A stretch of 64,000 nucleotides of DNA. It comes from Membranipora membranacea. Lineage: Eukaryota; Bryozoa; Gymnolaemata; Cheilostomatida; Membraniporidae. Position 1 is the stretch's first letter, and each line of letters starts with the position of its first letter. Positions 1 to 12,758 of the stretch are shown here, one piece after another. A model generated the notes under the pieces. It was not told the origin of the DNA, made no database searches, and saw only the letters and a list, made by a program, of their open reading frames with translations. Both the position numbers and the translations under genes were made by a program. Location: NCBI GenBank assembly GCA_914767715.1, contig OU612066.1, positions 3,355,001 through 3,419,000 of the forward strand. Reading direction: 5' to 3'.

Positions 1-100
1 TACTTCTCATCTCTGGCTCTGACACCGATAGAGCTTCTTAATGATGATGACTCCCAGAGCCCAATCTCATGGATGCATGCTCCTCTGTTCTCTCTTTTAG

Positions 101-3100
101 TGATAAAGGCCAACGACTTGTCCTCTAAGGACTGGAATGGACAGAGTGATCCATTCTGTACTGTAGAATTAGTGAACACCATGCTGCAGACTCACACATC
201 ATACAGCACACTCACTCCAGAGTGGAATAGGGTCTTCACTATGTAAGCTTGTCTAGTCTGACTTATTGGTGTTTATTCACTTGTCTGAGTGAGCATTGGT
301 TGAAATACTTAATATAGAAGAAGTTCGGAGTGAATCTTGGCTTTTAGAGTGTTATAAGTTGGGAAGTTGGTAGTGTTACCAGTGAGAATCCTTTATAGCT
401 GCGTGAGATCCCATACCTATCTTGACTCTATGAGACAAATATCTGCCCATTCATATTGTGAACAATAATTCCGTCTTGTGTTGTCTTCCACCATATGTAA
501 CTTGATTTGCTTCTAGTATCTGACTGTGTGAGTATAAGGGCAATAGCTGGTTGGGTATTCTGTCCAACATTCTTACTGTGTTGTTATCTTTTTATAGGCC
601 GGTAAAAGACATTCACTCAGTATTAGAGATCACAGTCTACGATGAAGATAAGGACATGAAGAAAGAATTCATTGGAAAAATAGCCATTCCTCTTATTATG
701 GTAAGCCTTCGAGGATCACACGATCTAAGATGCATTGCAATGGAATCAGAGTTTTATAGATCAGAATTGTATAGATATGTGTCAAAGTTTCATCATTTTT
801 GAAAAAGGTCTAGTCTGAAACTCAAAGTCTGTAAGCCATGGGCCATCACACTTTTCTGTACTATTGGCTTTAGTTTAATGTAATTTTTATCTAACAAATA
901 TTTTCATCCAACTTGATTCCGTAAGCCAATTATGACTTGTTTTGTAGGTGGAGAATGGTGTATCTAAGTGGTACGGTCTCAAAGATAGGAAACTATTCAG
1001 CAGTGTCAAAGGAGCAATACTTATTGAGCTTGATATGGTGTTCAACCATGTGAGTAATAAGTATACTTTCAAACCAGTGAAATTTGATCCCAACTCTTCA
1101 TTCATGTCTTATTTGTTGTGTAACTGGAGTTGGCTTGCTGCAACCAACAAAAAATAAAATTTTTCTATAAGGGAGTTACCTCCCAACGAGAAATGTTTTT
1201 TAGCCTGTTTATAACATCTTCAGTGGTCTTGCTCATCAGCTAGTGTTATTTGGGATTAACTTACTATTTAGCTTCAATACGCATTGCAGAACTCATACGC
1301 ATATATATCTAGCCCTTATCTTCCTGTAGGTAAAGGCAGCAATCAGAACATTTAATCCCAGAGAAGAAGCCGTCCTTCGTGAGGAGCCAAAGTTTAAAAT
1401 ATCTGTAAGTAGTCAAGAATGAGTTTATGACTGATTCTCGATTGCTGCCATTTCAAATATGGGATCATTCACTATGTATCTAACATATTGTTTCCAGATA
1501 TATCCTTAATACGTTGGCAGGCATAAAAGGAATAACTCAACCTTTCCTAAACTGCACACTTTATACTATCTGTTTTCCATGTTTCAGGCGTTCAAGCAGA
1601 ACGTGAACAGAGTGCGGGCAATAATCTCAAGTCTAGTCGATGCAAAGAACTTTTGGCAGAGTCTGGTAGATTGGGACTATCCTTCTAAGTCAATCATGGC
1701 ATTCATCGTAAGCAAATAGGATAACCAATATTCCTACCTAAATCAATTGCAATACTTCTGATACCACTTTGGTAACACCTCCCAAACTTGAGTGCCAGAT
1801 GTCTGAGGCTACATAATCTTGAGGAGAGATCAGTTACAGCCTGTAAACTTGTGTCCTCCCCCGAGTGATGTTGCATGGAACCATCTAACTATTGAGGTCA
1901 AGTTTATTCTTAAAAGCTCCCTTTACTGCTCTATTGATTGTAGGCGTTTATGGTGATGGTATGGAACTTTGAGCTCTACATGTTACCTCTTACACTCATA
2001 GTTATCTTAATGTGGTGTCTAGTTGTGATAGAGATCAAAGGTGGCTCTGATGCTAAAGAGAAAATGGCATTTGTAAGTACCTGACATTTCACCACAAAAT
2101 TCAACAGGGATACTAGCATTGATAAGATACATGTTATAAAGATGTAATGAGATGCCATATTTTGAAAACTTGTTTACTCACTCATGGCAATCATATTTTT
2201 ATGATATCAAAAATTCTCTAAATTTCCTCTGTGTAGAACAATAAGACTGGATTTTGCATGCATTGGCGGTGTTTCATATTTGTCAAATAGACTAGACATG
2301 GGTGCTCATGATCTGCCTGGGTTACTGGTAAGGGTATTCCCCTATCAAATTTCTGACCAGTTTGGGTGGTGTTCGATGAAGGAATGCCATTACAAGCAAA
2401 CTGGAGTCAATATTCAAAATAAGGCTTCGGATGTCAGTAAATGTACTATCTTACTAGTTTTGTCTCCACATGATATATGGGTAGATAATTCCTGTCATGT
2501 TGTTACATAGCATCATAAATATTTTAGTAATCAAAAATAGTATATATTATGGTTATGCGTAACATTGATAAATGATGGCCCCTTTGACTGAAACTTTTCT
2601 AATTACCTTATGAATCTTCTAGAGAAGAAAGTCTTCTAGAAAAAAAGTAATAAAGTTGTTTTAGCTCTCTACTTGAGTTGATTTGTGTGCATTAAATACG
2701 TGTGTGATGTTTGCGAACATTTCATGTCATGTTAATATTTCTTGCACTGTCTAATAGAAACACAATAATATCAGTGTGAGTAAACTGAGAGAATCTGTAG
2801 AATTTCACTGGGGTACACTTTCTCTGTGTTTTAGCACTGGTGATAGAGTGCTCAACTTCTGTATTTTATTTTAGTACTTAATTGTTTTCTAATTTCTGCC
2901 TGACTTTGGATAATAATGGGTTCAGTCGGGTTTTTAATTTTTGCTAGACTTGCATCATCTAATCTGACATACATGCACATTGTTTCCACTCTGTCCTCTA
3001 TTTGGTGTTTGTTCTGTGTAATTGCTAATAGCTATTTCGTAGAAGGGTAAGGTTGCGTTGCCCATAGTGTTCTCCCGTAGTGTTTGTATTTCGCCCTCAT

Positions 3101-5948
3101 ATAATTCTTGACATCAGGCTTGAATGTGCATTTGTGCTAGTAATTCTAGTGAATCCATTAAAATCATGATTTGTGTTTGGTGCCTTGCACGCCATGATTA
3201 ACTACAATTGCACTAGATAACCGGATGCACTTTTCCTTCAATGATATAAAATTTTCTCCATAGTTATAATTGTAAACCCCTGATATCGCTTCTATATGTC
3301 CAAAGAAAATTGTTTTTAGCGTATCCAAGGAAAAAGTGAATACTGGTGAAGCATCTCTAGTCTCTACTACATAATCTATGAAATTAACAGTAGGACTTTT
3401 GATATGGATCTTGACCCCGGATACCCTACTATTCAGGGGTGACCCCAATCATGATATTTATTCACAACTGCCACTGTTATGGCGTAACTTGTGTTCTGGC
3501 CTCAGCTGAACATTGTAATTTGTGTTTTGAGCAAACCAGAAGATCACAATAAAAATCAAAATCAAAATAAGATTACATATCAGCCTTCTATAAAGTTGGT
3601 AGAGTTACCCTGGTTGTGCTATATTCAGTGAACATGCAGAGTACACATTTCCAATGATTTATATTTTTTGTAGGAAGCAGAAGTTGATGATGAGGATGTA
3701 GATGATGATGGTGATGAGAAGGTAACCATCATACTGTATACTGATCACTGATAAATATCACTGAATAAATGATGAAATATGTTTACAGTGCCTGATGATA
3801 ATATAGAGTTGTGACCTCTTCTAAAAGGAATATATAGATTAAATGGTTGATTAAAATCAGATGTCATCAGATGTCATATCACTCGCCACATCCCGAAGCA
3901 TGGACGGCGAAATTTAGGTGCCTTAAGGGCTAGGCCGCAATGTCTGCGCCAGTGTGCTCTCAGTTTGCAGGCAGGTCGGAGCACACCTGGGGGCCAACCA
4001 AACCCCAGTAGTCGATGGACTGCAGTGGGATTTGAAACCACGACCTTCATGACTTGCGTGATGAAGGACTGGCGCTCGAACCAACTGAGCCACCTCCTAC
4101 TCCAAGCTCTAAATTGTTATTCTGACTCCATGACACTGTTATTTGATTGACATTCAGGATTCAGGATATTCGTTGGCAGTTTAACCCATTTATCTAGCAG
4201 CCAATGAAATAGGTTTTGTTTTGGTGACAGTGCATCATTGAATGGTGGGGATCACACACAATTATGTTTTGGTTTTAGTCTGTTAGCTGACATTAAAATT
4301 AGTCTACCCCCACTTACTGCGAGTTAAAGCAGACTTTTTTTTTTAATATTGTGATATTTGTTTTATTTTTTAGGAGGAAAAGCGCTCATTCAGACAGTAT
4401 ATTGACACAGTCAAATCTATTGGTTGTACTATTCAGGAGGTATTAGGCCATATAGCTGACTTTGGTGAATCTATAAAAAAGTGAGTTAATAACGTTGTAT
4501 TGTTAATCTTATGGCAATTTTATATGGAAGAGAGGGCAATACCACGCTGACACATAAAGTGACTGCTCAATTTTATGCTGATCAGGGAAAACATGTTTTT
4601 AAATGTTAGGGAATATTTTACCTTTGTAGTTAGTTATGCAGTTTTTGTTTACAAATAGAGAGTTCCTCAAAATAATATTTTCTACTGACTCCCAGTACGG
4701 TTAATCTCACAATTCTCTCATGGTTGTTGCTGATCCTTCCTGTTCCATTGATCTGATAATTTGTATATTTGACAGTGCATTCAACTGGACTGTGCCCTGG
4801 CTGTCTGTGCTGGCTGTAGTAGCTCTATCAGTGATAACTTTTATACTTTACATGATTCCACTGAGATACCTTATACTATTATGGGGTAAGTAATGCAGAG
4901 ATAAATTATACTATTATGGAGTAGGTAATACTGGTCATCATGGTCAAAGAGACATTATGCTGTTGAAATCAGCCCCCTGTATGTACTGGTGTGAAACTAT
5001 GCTATAAGTAGATAATGTTATCAAGTTCACAAAGCCCCTCTGTTTGTATGACCTACCTGTAAAAGGAGTCATACAAGTCATATACCACTGTATCATTTCA
5101 TTTCAAAATTTTATCTTCTTAGGTGTCAACAAATTTACCAAAAAGCTGAGAAAGCCTAATTATATACCAAACAATGAAGTACTGGATTACTTATCACGAG
5201 TGCCCTCAGATGTGGAAAAGGTATGTGTCAGTAACTAGCTGGGTATATACTCTATGAGCATTAGCCTGTATTAACAAAGCTTGTTAAGACAGGCTATATG
5301 AGCATATACTCTCTGGGTAAAACTACTCTCTCATACTGTTCTAGGTCTATACAGTGAGTAGCTGGGTATGTACTCGTTGAGCATTAGCCTGTATTAACAA
5401 AGCTTGTTAAGACAGGCTATATGAGCATATACTCTCTGGGTAAAACTACTCTCTCATACTGTTCTAGGTCTATACAGTGAGTAGCTGGGTATGTACTCGT
5501 TGAGCATTAGCCTGTATTAACAAAGCTTGTTAAGACAGGCTATATGAGCATATACTCTCTGGGTAAAACTACTCTCTCATACTGTTCTAGGTCTATACAG
5601 TGAGTAGCTGGGTATGTACTCGATGAGCATGTTCTACCTGGGTAAACCTACTCTCTCACACTGTTTTAGTTTTATGTAGTGACAAGATGGCAATCAAAAC
5701 ATATTTTCTTCCAAATTGTCGATGTAGAGTTCAGCTTAGATACAACCTATATTTATAGTACAATCATTTCTATTTGAATGATTTTGACTTCCATTGGTGT
5801 GCATTCCAAAGATATATACGTCTATGTCTCTATATTCTAGATGATGTACAAACAAATATTACCAGACATTTATAATGGTGACGCGACCAGAGGAGGAAGA
5901 AGTGGATCTCCACAGCTAAGACAGAGACGTATACCCAGAAACAGGTGA
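101..5948 (+). CDS. MCTP: MCTP-like multiple C2 and transmembrane domain protein, 3' part of gene
   Basis: Eleven exons read through in one frame: 101-242, 598-700, 948-1049, 1330-1404, 1588-1707, 1944-2072, 3674-3721, 4374-4480, 4776-4885, 5123-5220 and 5841-5948 (stop TGA). Exons 1-3 encode the last C2 domain ([20 protein letters not shown], then VYDEDKD with the expected Ca-binding aspartates, then the strand ending ELDMVFN). Exons 4-5 give the family linker (EEPKFK..) and exon 6 the first hydrophobic segment. Exon 7 is a short acidic insert ([13 protein letters not shown]). Exon 9 is the second membrane segment, and exon 10 carries the family signature [15 protein letters not shown]. Family knowledge: MCTPs are ER/endosome-associated proteins that bind Ca through C2 domains and act at membranes and synapses. 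The first C2 domains and the start codon lie left of the window. A likely poly(A) signal AATAAA is at 6680-6685. MCTP1 and MCTP2 cannot be told apart here. Confidence 0.93.
3890..4102 (-). mobile_element. tRNA-derived SINE in MCTP intron
   Basis: Read on the minus strand, 4020-4095 has a pol III A box (TGGCTCAGTTGGTTCGAGC) and, about 45 bases on, a B box (GGTTTCAAATCCC), spaced as in tRNA. The middle does not fold into a clean anticodon arm. About 120 bases of unrelated sequence follow to about 3890. That is the head-plus-body plan of a tRNA SINE. The element lies in the intron between exons 3674-3721 and 4374-4480. I did not find its target-site duplication, so the ends are approximate. Confidence 0.7.
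5238..5675. repeat. 123-bp tandem repeat, about 3.5 copies, in last MCTP intron
   Basis: The word GCTGGGTAT starts at 5238, 5361, 5484 and 5607, an exact 123-base period. The first three units are nearly identical; the fourth is shortened by an internal deletion. Each full unit contains a near-perfect palindrome (AGCCTGTATTAACAAAGC / GCTTTGTTAATACAGGCT with one mismatch). The array begins about 17 bases after the donor of exon 5123-5220 and ends about 165 bases before the last exon. Confidence 0.95.
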
Positions 5949-7535
5949 CAGTAGTGACAGTCCCATATCTCAGGAGATTACCTGGAGGCCACAGTGTGTC
6001 TCCATCTGAGGAAGCCGTTGTCAGGAGACCAAGGTTATGATGTGATAACAGCGATATGATAAATCCAAAATATAGGCCTGAACTTTTCCACTGGTAGTTA
6101 AGTTTATAAACACATGCAAGTGTAGCCATTGTGTTAGCTCTGATTGGTTGGGTTAACTCCCCTGAACCAATCAGAGCCAACACGTTGGCTAATGCAAGTG
6201 AGCCCCATACGTTTATAAGGTGGCTTTCCAATAAGACATTTTAGCCATTTATCTGTTTTCTCAATCTCACTTACTGCGCTTTCTGCAATATTGTCACAGA
6301 GAATAATTTTACTTAATTTTTTTGTTCTGTTGTTGTTTATTTACATGGCCAAGGAGTTGTGAAATTTCTGACCAAAGACTTTTAGCACAACGTATTGATG
6401 ATGGTGTCTTCTTGCTAGCAGCAGGACATTGGCATGATTTCTATTTTTTGTACATATTTTACTTACAGTTATGTATTTTGATACTTTGATTTATTGTCCT
6501 AAATGTGATTACATTTGTACAGCTGCTCTTGTAGACTATCTTAGTATATATTTTGTTTATGCATCTCATTGTGATTTTAATTTATCAATTTTCAGGTTTT
6601 GGCTCATCACTTTCTGTACATTAGATACGCTTTTGTCTCATGCTACTGTGCGAGATATTTATTTAACATATTTTTCTAAAATAAATGAAAACATACACAT
6701 GATTATTGCTTGTTCTCCGGTTCCTCATTGAAGTCATCAGAACTGACAGGTTTGTTGTTTCTGGCGGTAATCTATGAGCTTATTCATAAATATACTGTAA
6801 GTATGAAGCTATCTTGCTCATAGTCAGGGCCTGTGCTTAATAAGGCAAGATGTGTGAAGCCAACAGATTTTGTTTTTGTTTGGCTGCATTACTTTGTATA
6901 ACAAGGGTTTCCAGCCTGTAGCCAGGGAGTTTGGGACCAATCTCCCTGCTGTAGCTGTCCCTTCTGATATGATTATCAGGAGTTGCCTTTTCATATGTGC
7001 AAAGTGAGTGTACCATTTCATAGAAAATTGTACAATCAAAAATAGAGCCTATCAATGGGAGCTCATAACCAGAAGACAAATTTATTGTCCACTGTTATCC
7101 TCAGTTCTCCAATATAAGACTATAGATCCCATTGTGATAGTCTTTTTTACAAATTGTTGCACTTTTCTTGAATCGAAAATGCAATGCAATGAGGCAACAA
7201 GATATCAGGTTCATCTGTGTCCCCTCCAGCACTGTTAGCAAATATGACAATTGAACCTGCAAATTTGAATGGAAACAGAACCTCTACGAAATTATACGAT
7301 TTATTATGGCCCCTATCAACAAAATTCATTCAGAATGAATACATTAAAACAAGAATAACCACGTCCTTATGTAATGGAAAAGGATCAATTGGCAACAAAA
7401 AATTAGACATGACTAGTCATCAGATCAATAGGTCAGTGTCATCAATTTCATTTGGAATTTGGTTGGCAGAACTGGCAACGCCAAATTTTCAGCACAAATT
7501 GCTAACGAAATAATGAAAAGTTATTTGGAATTGAA
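5949..7535. other. Convergent 3' region of MCTP (+) and ERI1 (-), no further gene
   Basis: MCTP ends at 5948 and ERI1 at 7536 on the other strand, so this stretch holds both 3' UTRs. MCTP has a candidate AATAAA at 6680-6685. ERI1 has candidate signals on the minus strand (TTTATT on plus) at 7300-7305 and 7081-7086. Open frames here are short, unspliced and without recognisable domains. The only marked structure is the inverted repeat at 6123-6191. Confidence 0.6.
6123..6191. repeat. Inverted repeat (hairpin) in MCTP 3' UTR
   Basis: GTGTTAGCTCTGATTGGTT at 6131-6149 pairs 18 of 19 with its partner at 6165-6183 across a 15-base loop, and weaker pairing extends both arms to about 26 bases. It would form a stable hairpin in the MCTP 3' UTR. 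It may be the core of a small foldback MITE, because weaker inverted similarity continues outward. Confidence 0.8.
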
Positions 7536-10151
7536 TCATGACTCGACTGTCTCCTGTTCAACAGATTGCTCTGCTATCTCTCGTTCCTCGGTATCACTCT
7601 CAATATCGCTGCCAAGAGCTTCCGCTGCCGCTCGGGTCAGATTCTCAAACTCTCCTTTAGCTGTTTGGCCTGAACTTTTGAATGCTTGTATGTTTGCGTT
7701 GTTTTTGTCTGTGAATATTCTTTCATTTACAATAAACTTACAGCCATCTTCTAGCAGTCTAACAACTAGTCTGGCTATGTTTATAGAGTCGTCTATTCCA
7801 GAATGTGGTGAGCCTTGAAATGCAAACCCGGCGTGATCAAGCATGTTCTTGAGGCTTAGTCTTTTACAGTCATAAAAATTGCTGAAGGATTTCCTTAAGT
7901 TGATCCAGGTTCTTGACCATTTTGGTAGTCTAATTGCATCCATCTGGCACTGCAGGAACATAAACCGGCTCATATCCCACGGTCTGTAAAAAATGTATCC
8001 CAGATTAGAGCAGCAAATTTTAATATATACTGTGGTTTGTTATTATTTTTTGTTGTTGTCTCCTCAACAGACTTGGTCCATAGAGCAGACAACTCATCTC
8101 ATAAAGGACAGCTTCACATATTACAATATTATAAGCAGGGAGGATGGGACATCCCACTTTCCTTGGTAGGAGCAAATTAATATTTTGACTGAGATAAATT
8201 TCCAAATGCTTAGGGATTTATATTAGTCAGTACCTACCCGTCAGTGCAAACAGCCATTCTCTTGTTATAGTTTTTCTCTTTGACCCAGCGCCACATGCTA
8301 TCGAGTACTTCAGTGAATGGTGGGGCGGCGTCTACCTGTGATTGCTGTATTCCTGTAAGCTCCGTACAGAATGGAGTCAGTGTAGGGTGGAGGTTAGGTC
8401 TTACATAGCTGTGAAACTGATCTATCTAAAATCATATCAGAAAAAAAATCCAATAATGACATGTTGTTTTCATTTATATTTGAAGGATAGTGTGGCATTG
8501 CAGCTTAAAAAAATATCTCTATTGTGTGTGAGTGGTTGAGGATACAAAAGTAACAAACATAATAAATTTTTAATCAGTTCATCTAAGGTACTTATTCACG
8601 GCATGGTAAAAGAAAAGAAGGTTCATGATGACCAGTTTAGAACATTTATTTAACAACTTCACAACATTAACTCACAACTTTCTTGCTTTCACAGTCGACT
8701 ACCACAACAGGGAACTCTATTATCTCATGTCTGTAGCTTTCTGGGTTGGTGCTGTCACATGTGGCTTCAAAATCGATAACTGTAACAAAAAATAATATAC
8801 AACTATCATAGGGAGGACAGTTAACGTGTCTGAGGAAGCTGGAGGTGACTTAGGGAATTTTCATTTAGCTTCATTCAAATCATTGATGATAAAATATTGG
8901 GGTTAAATTAAAAGTGCATTTAAGTATATTGATAGCAACTGAGGTTATATTTTGTAATACGATAGCACGGAAGACAACTCCATTTGCTGCCATATATTCC
9001 GCATCTGCTCACTTGATTTGATTGAACTCTTTGAATAAGTTTTTTCCTCTTTCTTCTCAGTATTATCAAGTCAATTTGAAATTTTGATTTGATCTGTAGA
9101 GCACCTCCATCTGGATGTGATCATTTGTGAGATCATTCTGTAAACCTATGGATACTACTGATCATATATATGGTATCGTCTCATGTCGCATCCTTTCCCT
9201 CCATAGAGCCAAGTCAAGAGAGCCAAAAGTAATAAAAATGAGTTATTTTTACGCACCCAAGATATAATCGTATTTGTGTTCCTTGTTTGTGGGTAGACGC
9301 GATTGGGAAAGCTTCTTGTCCTTCCAGTAGTTCTTCAACCTTTTCTTGAGGACATCTTTGAGCCCACTGTGTGCAAAAAAAGAGAACTTTAAGAATCATG
9401 GTTTAAACCAAGCGCAGGATGTATTGCTTATCATGTCAGTCAATATATTCCGTTTTCCTGCTTTTATGCATTTTACCATCCATTAATTCATGTATCTCAT
9501 GAATTTGACTTGATATTAATTTACTTGCTGTTCAGACCCAGACCCTGAAGCTGTTCTCTCAGTTCATCCTTATTGAGTTTGTTTATGGCTCCATTAATCT
9601 GTGATAGTCTCTTGAATATAGGGTGGGAGAAATCAGTCGGTGATCCCACAGGTGGATTATCGCTGTCATCTTTTCGTGGCTTCTCTTTTGGGGCTGAAGC
9701 ACTTGACTCATCCGTCTGTTGGAATTGACCAAAGCAAATTCAGAAATTATTGTAGTAAATATACTGGTACACAAAATCCAAATATACATGATTATGTCTT
9801 AACCAGTGTCTGAAGTTGTTTACAGTTGGCAGCCCACAAGGCTATGGAGAATACATACATAGAGCTATACCCTCATAGCATGGGTTCTTTCTCTGCTTGC
9901 AACTAGCAATAGCTCATCAGCTGACTAAAGACTGATATGATTAATATATGAACCCACATGACATGACATGTAAAGCAATGATGAGATGTGAAATCTGAAG
10001 GTGTTGCCTCTGAGGGTTGGAGGAAGTTAGGAAGTTGTTAGCAGTACACAGCTAAGCTTTTTCACATACTACTCACAACATCAAAGCAGTCAGCACTGTC
10101 TGCTCTTGTGTCAGCAGTGAGTGTGTGTGTACTCACTCGACTGGCATTCAT
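7536..10151 (-). CDS. ERI1: ERI1-like 3'-5' exoribonuclease (SAP + DEDDh)
   Basis: Six minus-strand exons: 10149-10151 start codon within 10137-10151, then 9525-9715, 9257-9366, 8676-8779, 8238-8425 and 7536-7983. They total 1056 nt, giving 351 aa, close to the usual ~350. Residues about 44-85 form the SAP nucleic-acid-binding motif (ELREQLQGLGLNSNGLKDVL). The exonuclease domain has all DEDDh residues: D108 and E110 in DFEATCD, D202 in CTDG, then H263 and D268 in PHSGIDDS. WINLRKSFSNFY and NIARLVVRLLEDGC are family hallmarks. Family role: trimming of the histone mRNA 3' stem-loop and of 5.8S rRNA, and degradation of siRNA. The C-terminus is acidic (SDIESDTEERE). The 5-codon first exon is the least certain part: it has a good donor (GTGAGT) and correct phase, but a further upstream exon is possible. 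Confidence 0.92.
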
Positions 10152-10185
10152 GGATGGATGGAGAACTAGTGGTGTCTGTAGTGTA

Positions 10186-10615
10186 GGGGAAGGCGGGGCA
10201 CGTTGAGCCATGGGGCACGTTGATCCACCCCACTTTTTTCAAATACCATTTTATGTTTTGAGTTTTCCCCTCCATCAGAGGTTATGTGACCAAGGGCACC
10301 CTTTTTGAGCAGGCAAAAATAAAGATAGCTACTAAGGGAAGATAATTATTTAGTTTTTCATCGTTTTCGACGTACCCCATACAAAATGCGGACCCGGCTC
10401 AACGTGCCCCGTGCTTGGGGCACGCTGAGCCGCTTTCCAATTTTTTTTGAAACAGCAATATTTCCTTATCTTGCTGCAGTAGGTTTCTGACCTCACTCAT
10501 GTTGATGGAAGACATGAAGACCTACTTCAGTGCCAATTTTTGTTAATCTGGCGCAATTCAACTGCATGTTACAATCAAATATGTAAAAACTGGCTCAACG
10601 TACCCCGCCTTCCCC
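10186..10615. mobile_element. Non-autonomous TA-flanked inverted-repeat transposon, copy 1 (430 bp)
   Basis: It starts GGGGAAGGCGGGGCACGTTG and ends with the inverse (..CAACGTACCCCGCCTTCCCC), a terminal inverted repeat of about 25 bases with one mismatch. It is flanked by TA on both sides. Five copies of a 15-base word (GGGGCACGTTGAGCC or its complement, with small changes) lie at the ends and in the centre. It has no coding capacity. It sits only 35 bases upstream of the proposed ERI1 start codon. TA duplication fits Tc1/mariner-like or other TA-targeting families; the family was not identified. Confidence 0.9.
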
Positions 10616-11543
10616 TATGGGTCAATACAGAAGGCAGTATGTATGTTTAGATAAGTGAGTGATTTATTCACTTGATATTGAATAGGAAACTTACCATCAT
10701 TGTGTAGGTTGCAACATCGAGGAAAAGGAGCTATCATGTGATATGGTGTTACTACTTTGAGGCTGGGAAGCAGCTTGGACTTTTCCAGAATGGCAAGAGT
10801 AAGGTTTCACTTTTACGTAGATCCAGAAATGTGAGGAAAGTGTAATAACTCGCTGATGCATGAAAGCCATAAAATTTGTTGTGTATCGCAATTTTCAGGA
10901 CTACCATTGATGAAGGTCAAGGTAAGATAATAGCATGGGGAAATAGACTGAGATAGTGTTTGAAATATAGGGACAATTGCAAGATGTCCTAAAACGTGAG
11001 AGATTTTGGGCTGAAATGAAAGTAATCAGAGACAAAATTTGTGTTAAATTTGAATCCTTATTTTATTGGTACCATTGTAACTGATTCAACCTAATATTAG
11101 ATGACCTGGATGAGTCAATGAACAAATCTAAACATAGCTTTAAGTTGCCAGCACCTACTAACACCATTGTTGTACGCCTTGCTAACTGGCTCAGTCTCCA
11201 CATAAGTTTTTTGTATTTTATTATTATCATTATAATTCATTATTATTATTTATTTGTTTAAAGAGGTTTTCTAGAAAGTTTACAGATAACAGAGTAGTTA
11301 AAGAGTAACTTGTTGACCTCTAATTTACCTCTATTTATGGCCCCCCCTCGCTCCTCTGGCCCTGGGCTGTACAAGCTGTTTCATAATTAAACTGATTCTC
11401 AGTTGATTTTGTGTTCCCTAAGTTCTACTTAATATGGACTAGATTTGTCCTCATTCTGGCAATTTGCAAGAGAATTATGCTGACTAATATAATGTATGCA
11501 AAAGGGACTAGGGTCAGTCATTGGTAGTAGTGATTATAACATA

Positions 11544-12545
11544 GGGGAAGGCGGGGTACGTTGAGCCAGTTTTTACATTTTTGATTGTAACATGCAGTTG
11601 AATTGTGCCAGGTTAACAAAACTTGGCACTGAAATTGTTCATCATGTCTTCCATCAACATGAGTGAGGTCAGAAACCTTTTGCAGCAAGAAGAGGAAATA
11701 TTGCTGTTTCAAAAAAAATCGGGAAGCGGCTCAACGTGCCCCAAACACGGGGCACGTTGAGCCGGGTCCGCATTTTGTATGGGGCACGTTGAGCCACTCT
11801 GTTATGGTCATCTCTTTGCTGGTAATAACTCTTTAATTCATTGCAACCATAAGAAATAAAGAAAAGCAACCAATTTCATTGCCACAGTACATTTTTTTCA
11901 AGCGATTGAACTATAAAATAAAATTCGCAAAACAAAATAAATTTCTGAAACATTTGCGGTAGAGGAAAACTTGCACACGCAAACTTGATGATAAGTGAAG
12001 GGAAAGGTGAACTCAGAGTAATTGCTAATTTCATTAAAGAAACATTAATTCCAATGTTTCGTTTTTGTGTCTATAAGTGTTGTCAAACAGTTTCAAACAT
12101 ACTTCATATACACTTTCATCATATAACATTCATACTGCGGGGCATGGCTCAACGTGCCCCAACAGGCATGGCTCAACGTGCCCCAACAGCCTGTTTCTCA
12201 CTTTCAACTCGAGTTAAACAAAATCTCTCCATTAGAGATAAGTTTAGATTATGTGAAATTGAGACTAAATATGATGTTATCACATAATAAAACTTCTCAG
12301 TCACACCTTGTTGGGAATAGATGACATTTCCGTCGATTAGCGCATTATTTACTTTTTACCCTTGAAACGATGAAAAACTAAATAATTATCTTCCCTTAGT
12401 AGCTATCTTTCTTTTTGTCTGCTCAGAAAGGGTGCCTTTGGTCTCATGACCTCTGATGGAGGGGAAAACTCAAAACATAAAATGGTATTTAAAAAAAGTG
12501 GGGTGGATCAACGTGCCCCATGGCTCAACGTGCCCTGCCTTCCCC
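11544..12545. mobile_element. Same TA-flanked transposon family, copy 2 (1002 bp, inverted)
   Basis: It has the same terminal inverted repeats and TA flanks as 10186-10615, in the opposite orientation. Its outer parts align with copy 1 end to end. It carries about 570 extra central bases, so copy 1 looks like an internal deletion derivative. At least eight copies of the GGGGCACGTTGAGCC word occur, some as tight tandem or inverted pairs (around 11735-11795 and 12145-12187). No transposase frame survives. Confidence 0.9.
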
Positions 12546-12758
12546 TACTCTTTGATAATGATGATTGAATGAAATACTACTGGATCCGTCAACCTGGTGA
12601 ATACCACCCAGCCAAGACTTTCTAGCTAGGGTCTATCCATCTTGTTTTGCAAACAACTTGATATTGTGACTTGTCATAAAATGCAAACATCTTTTTTGTC
12701 GCTTTTCAAATCTGTCTACTCTTAGTACTCTATATTTCAGACCAGCCCTTTCTCTGCC

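Larger units (their letters stand above)
10152..12758. other. Divergent intergenic region between ERI1 and NSUN6
   Basis: It holds the upstream regions of both genes and is 55% transposon (the two TA-flanked elements). A candidate untranslated ERI1 5' exon on the minus strand ends at about 10697 with a strong donor (ATGATG|GTAAGT), which would put transposon copy 1 in the first intron. Outside the elements I see no coding sequence. Confidence 0.5.

Noticed and set aside
3965-4150. 61-codon plus-strand frame
   Set aside because: It lies across the antisense strand of a tRNA-derived SINE.
7008-7513. Overlapping short frames between MCTP and ERI1
   Set aside because: They lie in the convergent 3' UTRs and show no conserved motif.
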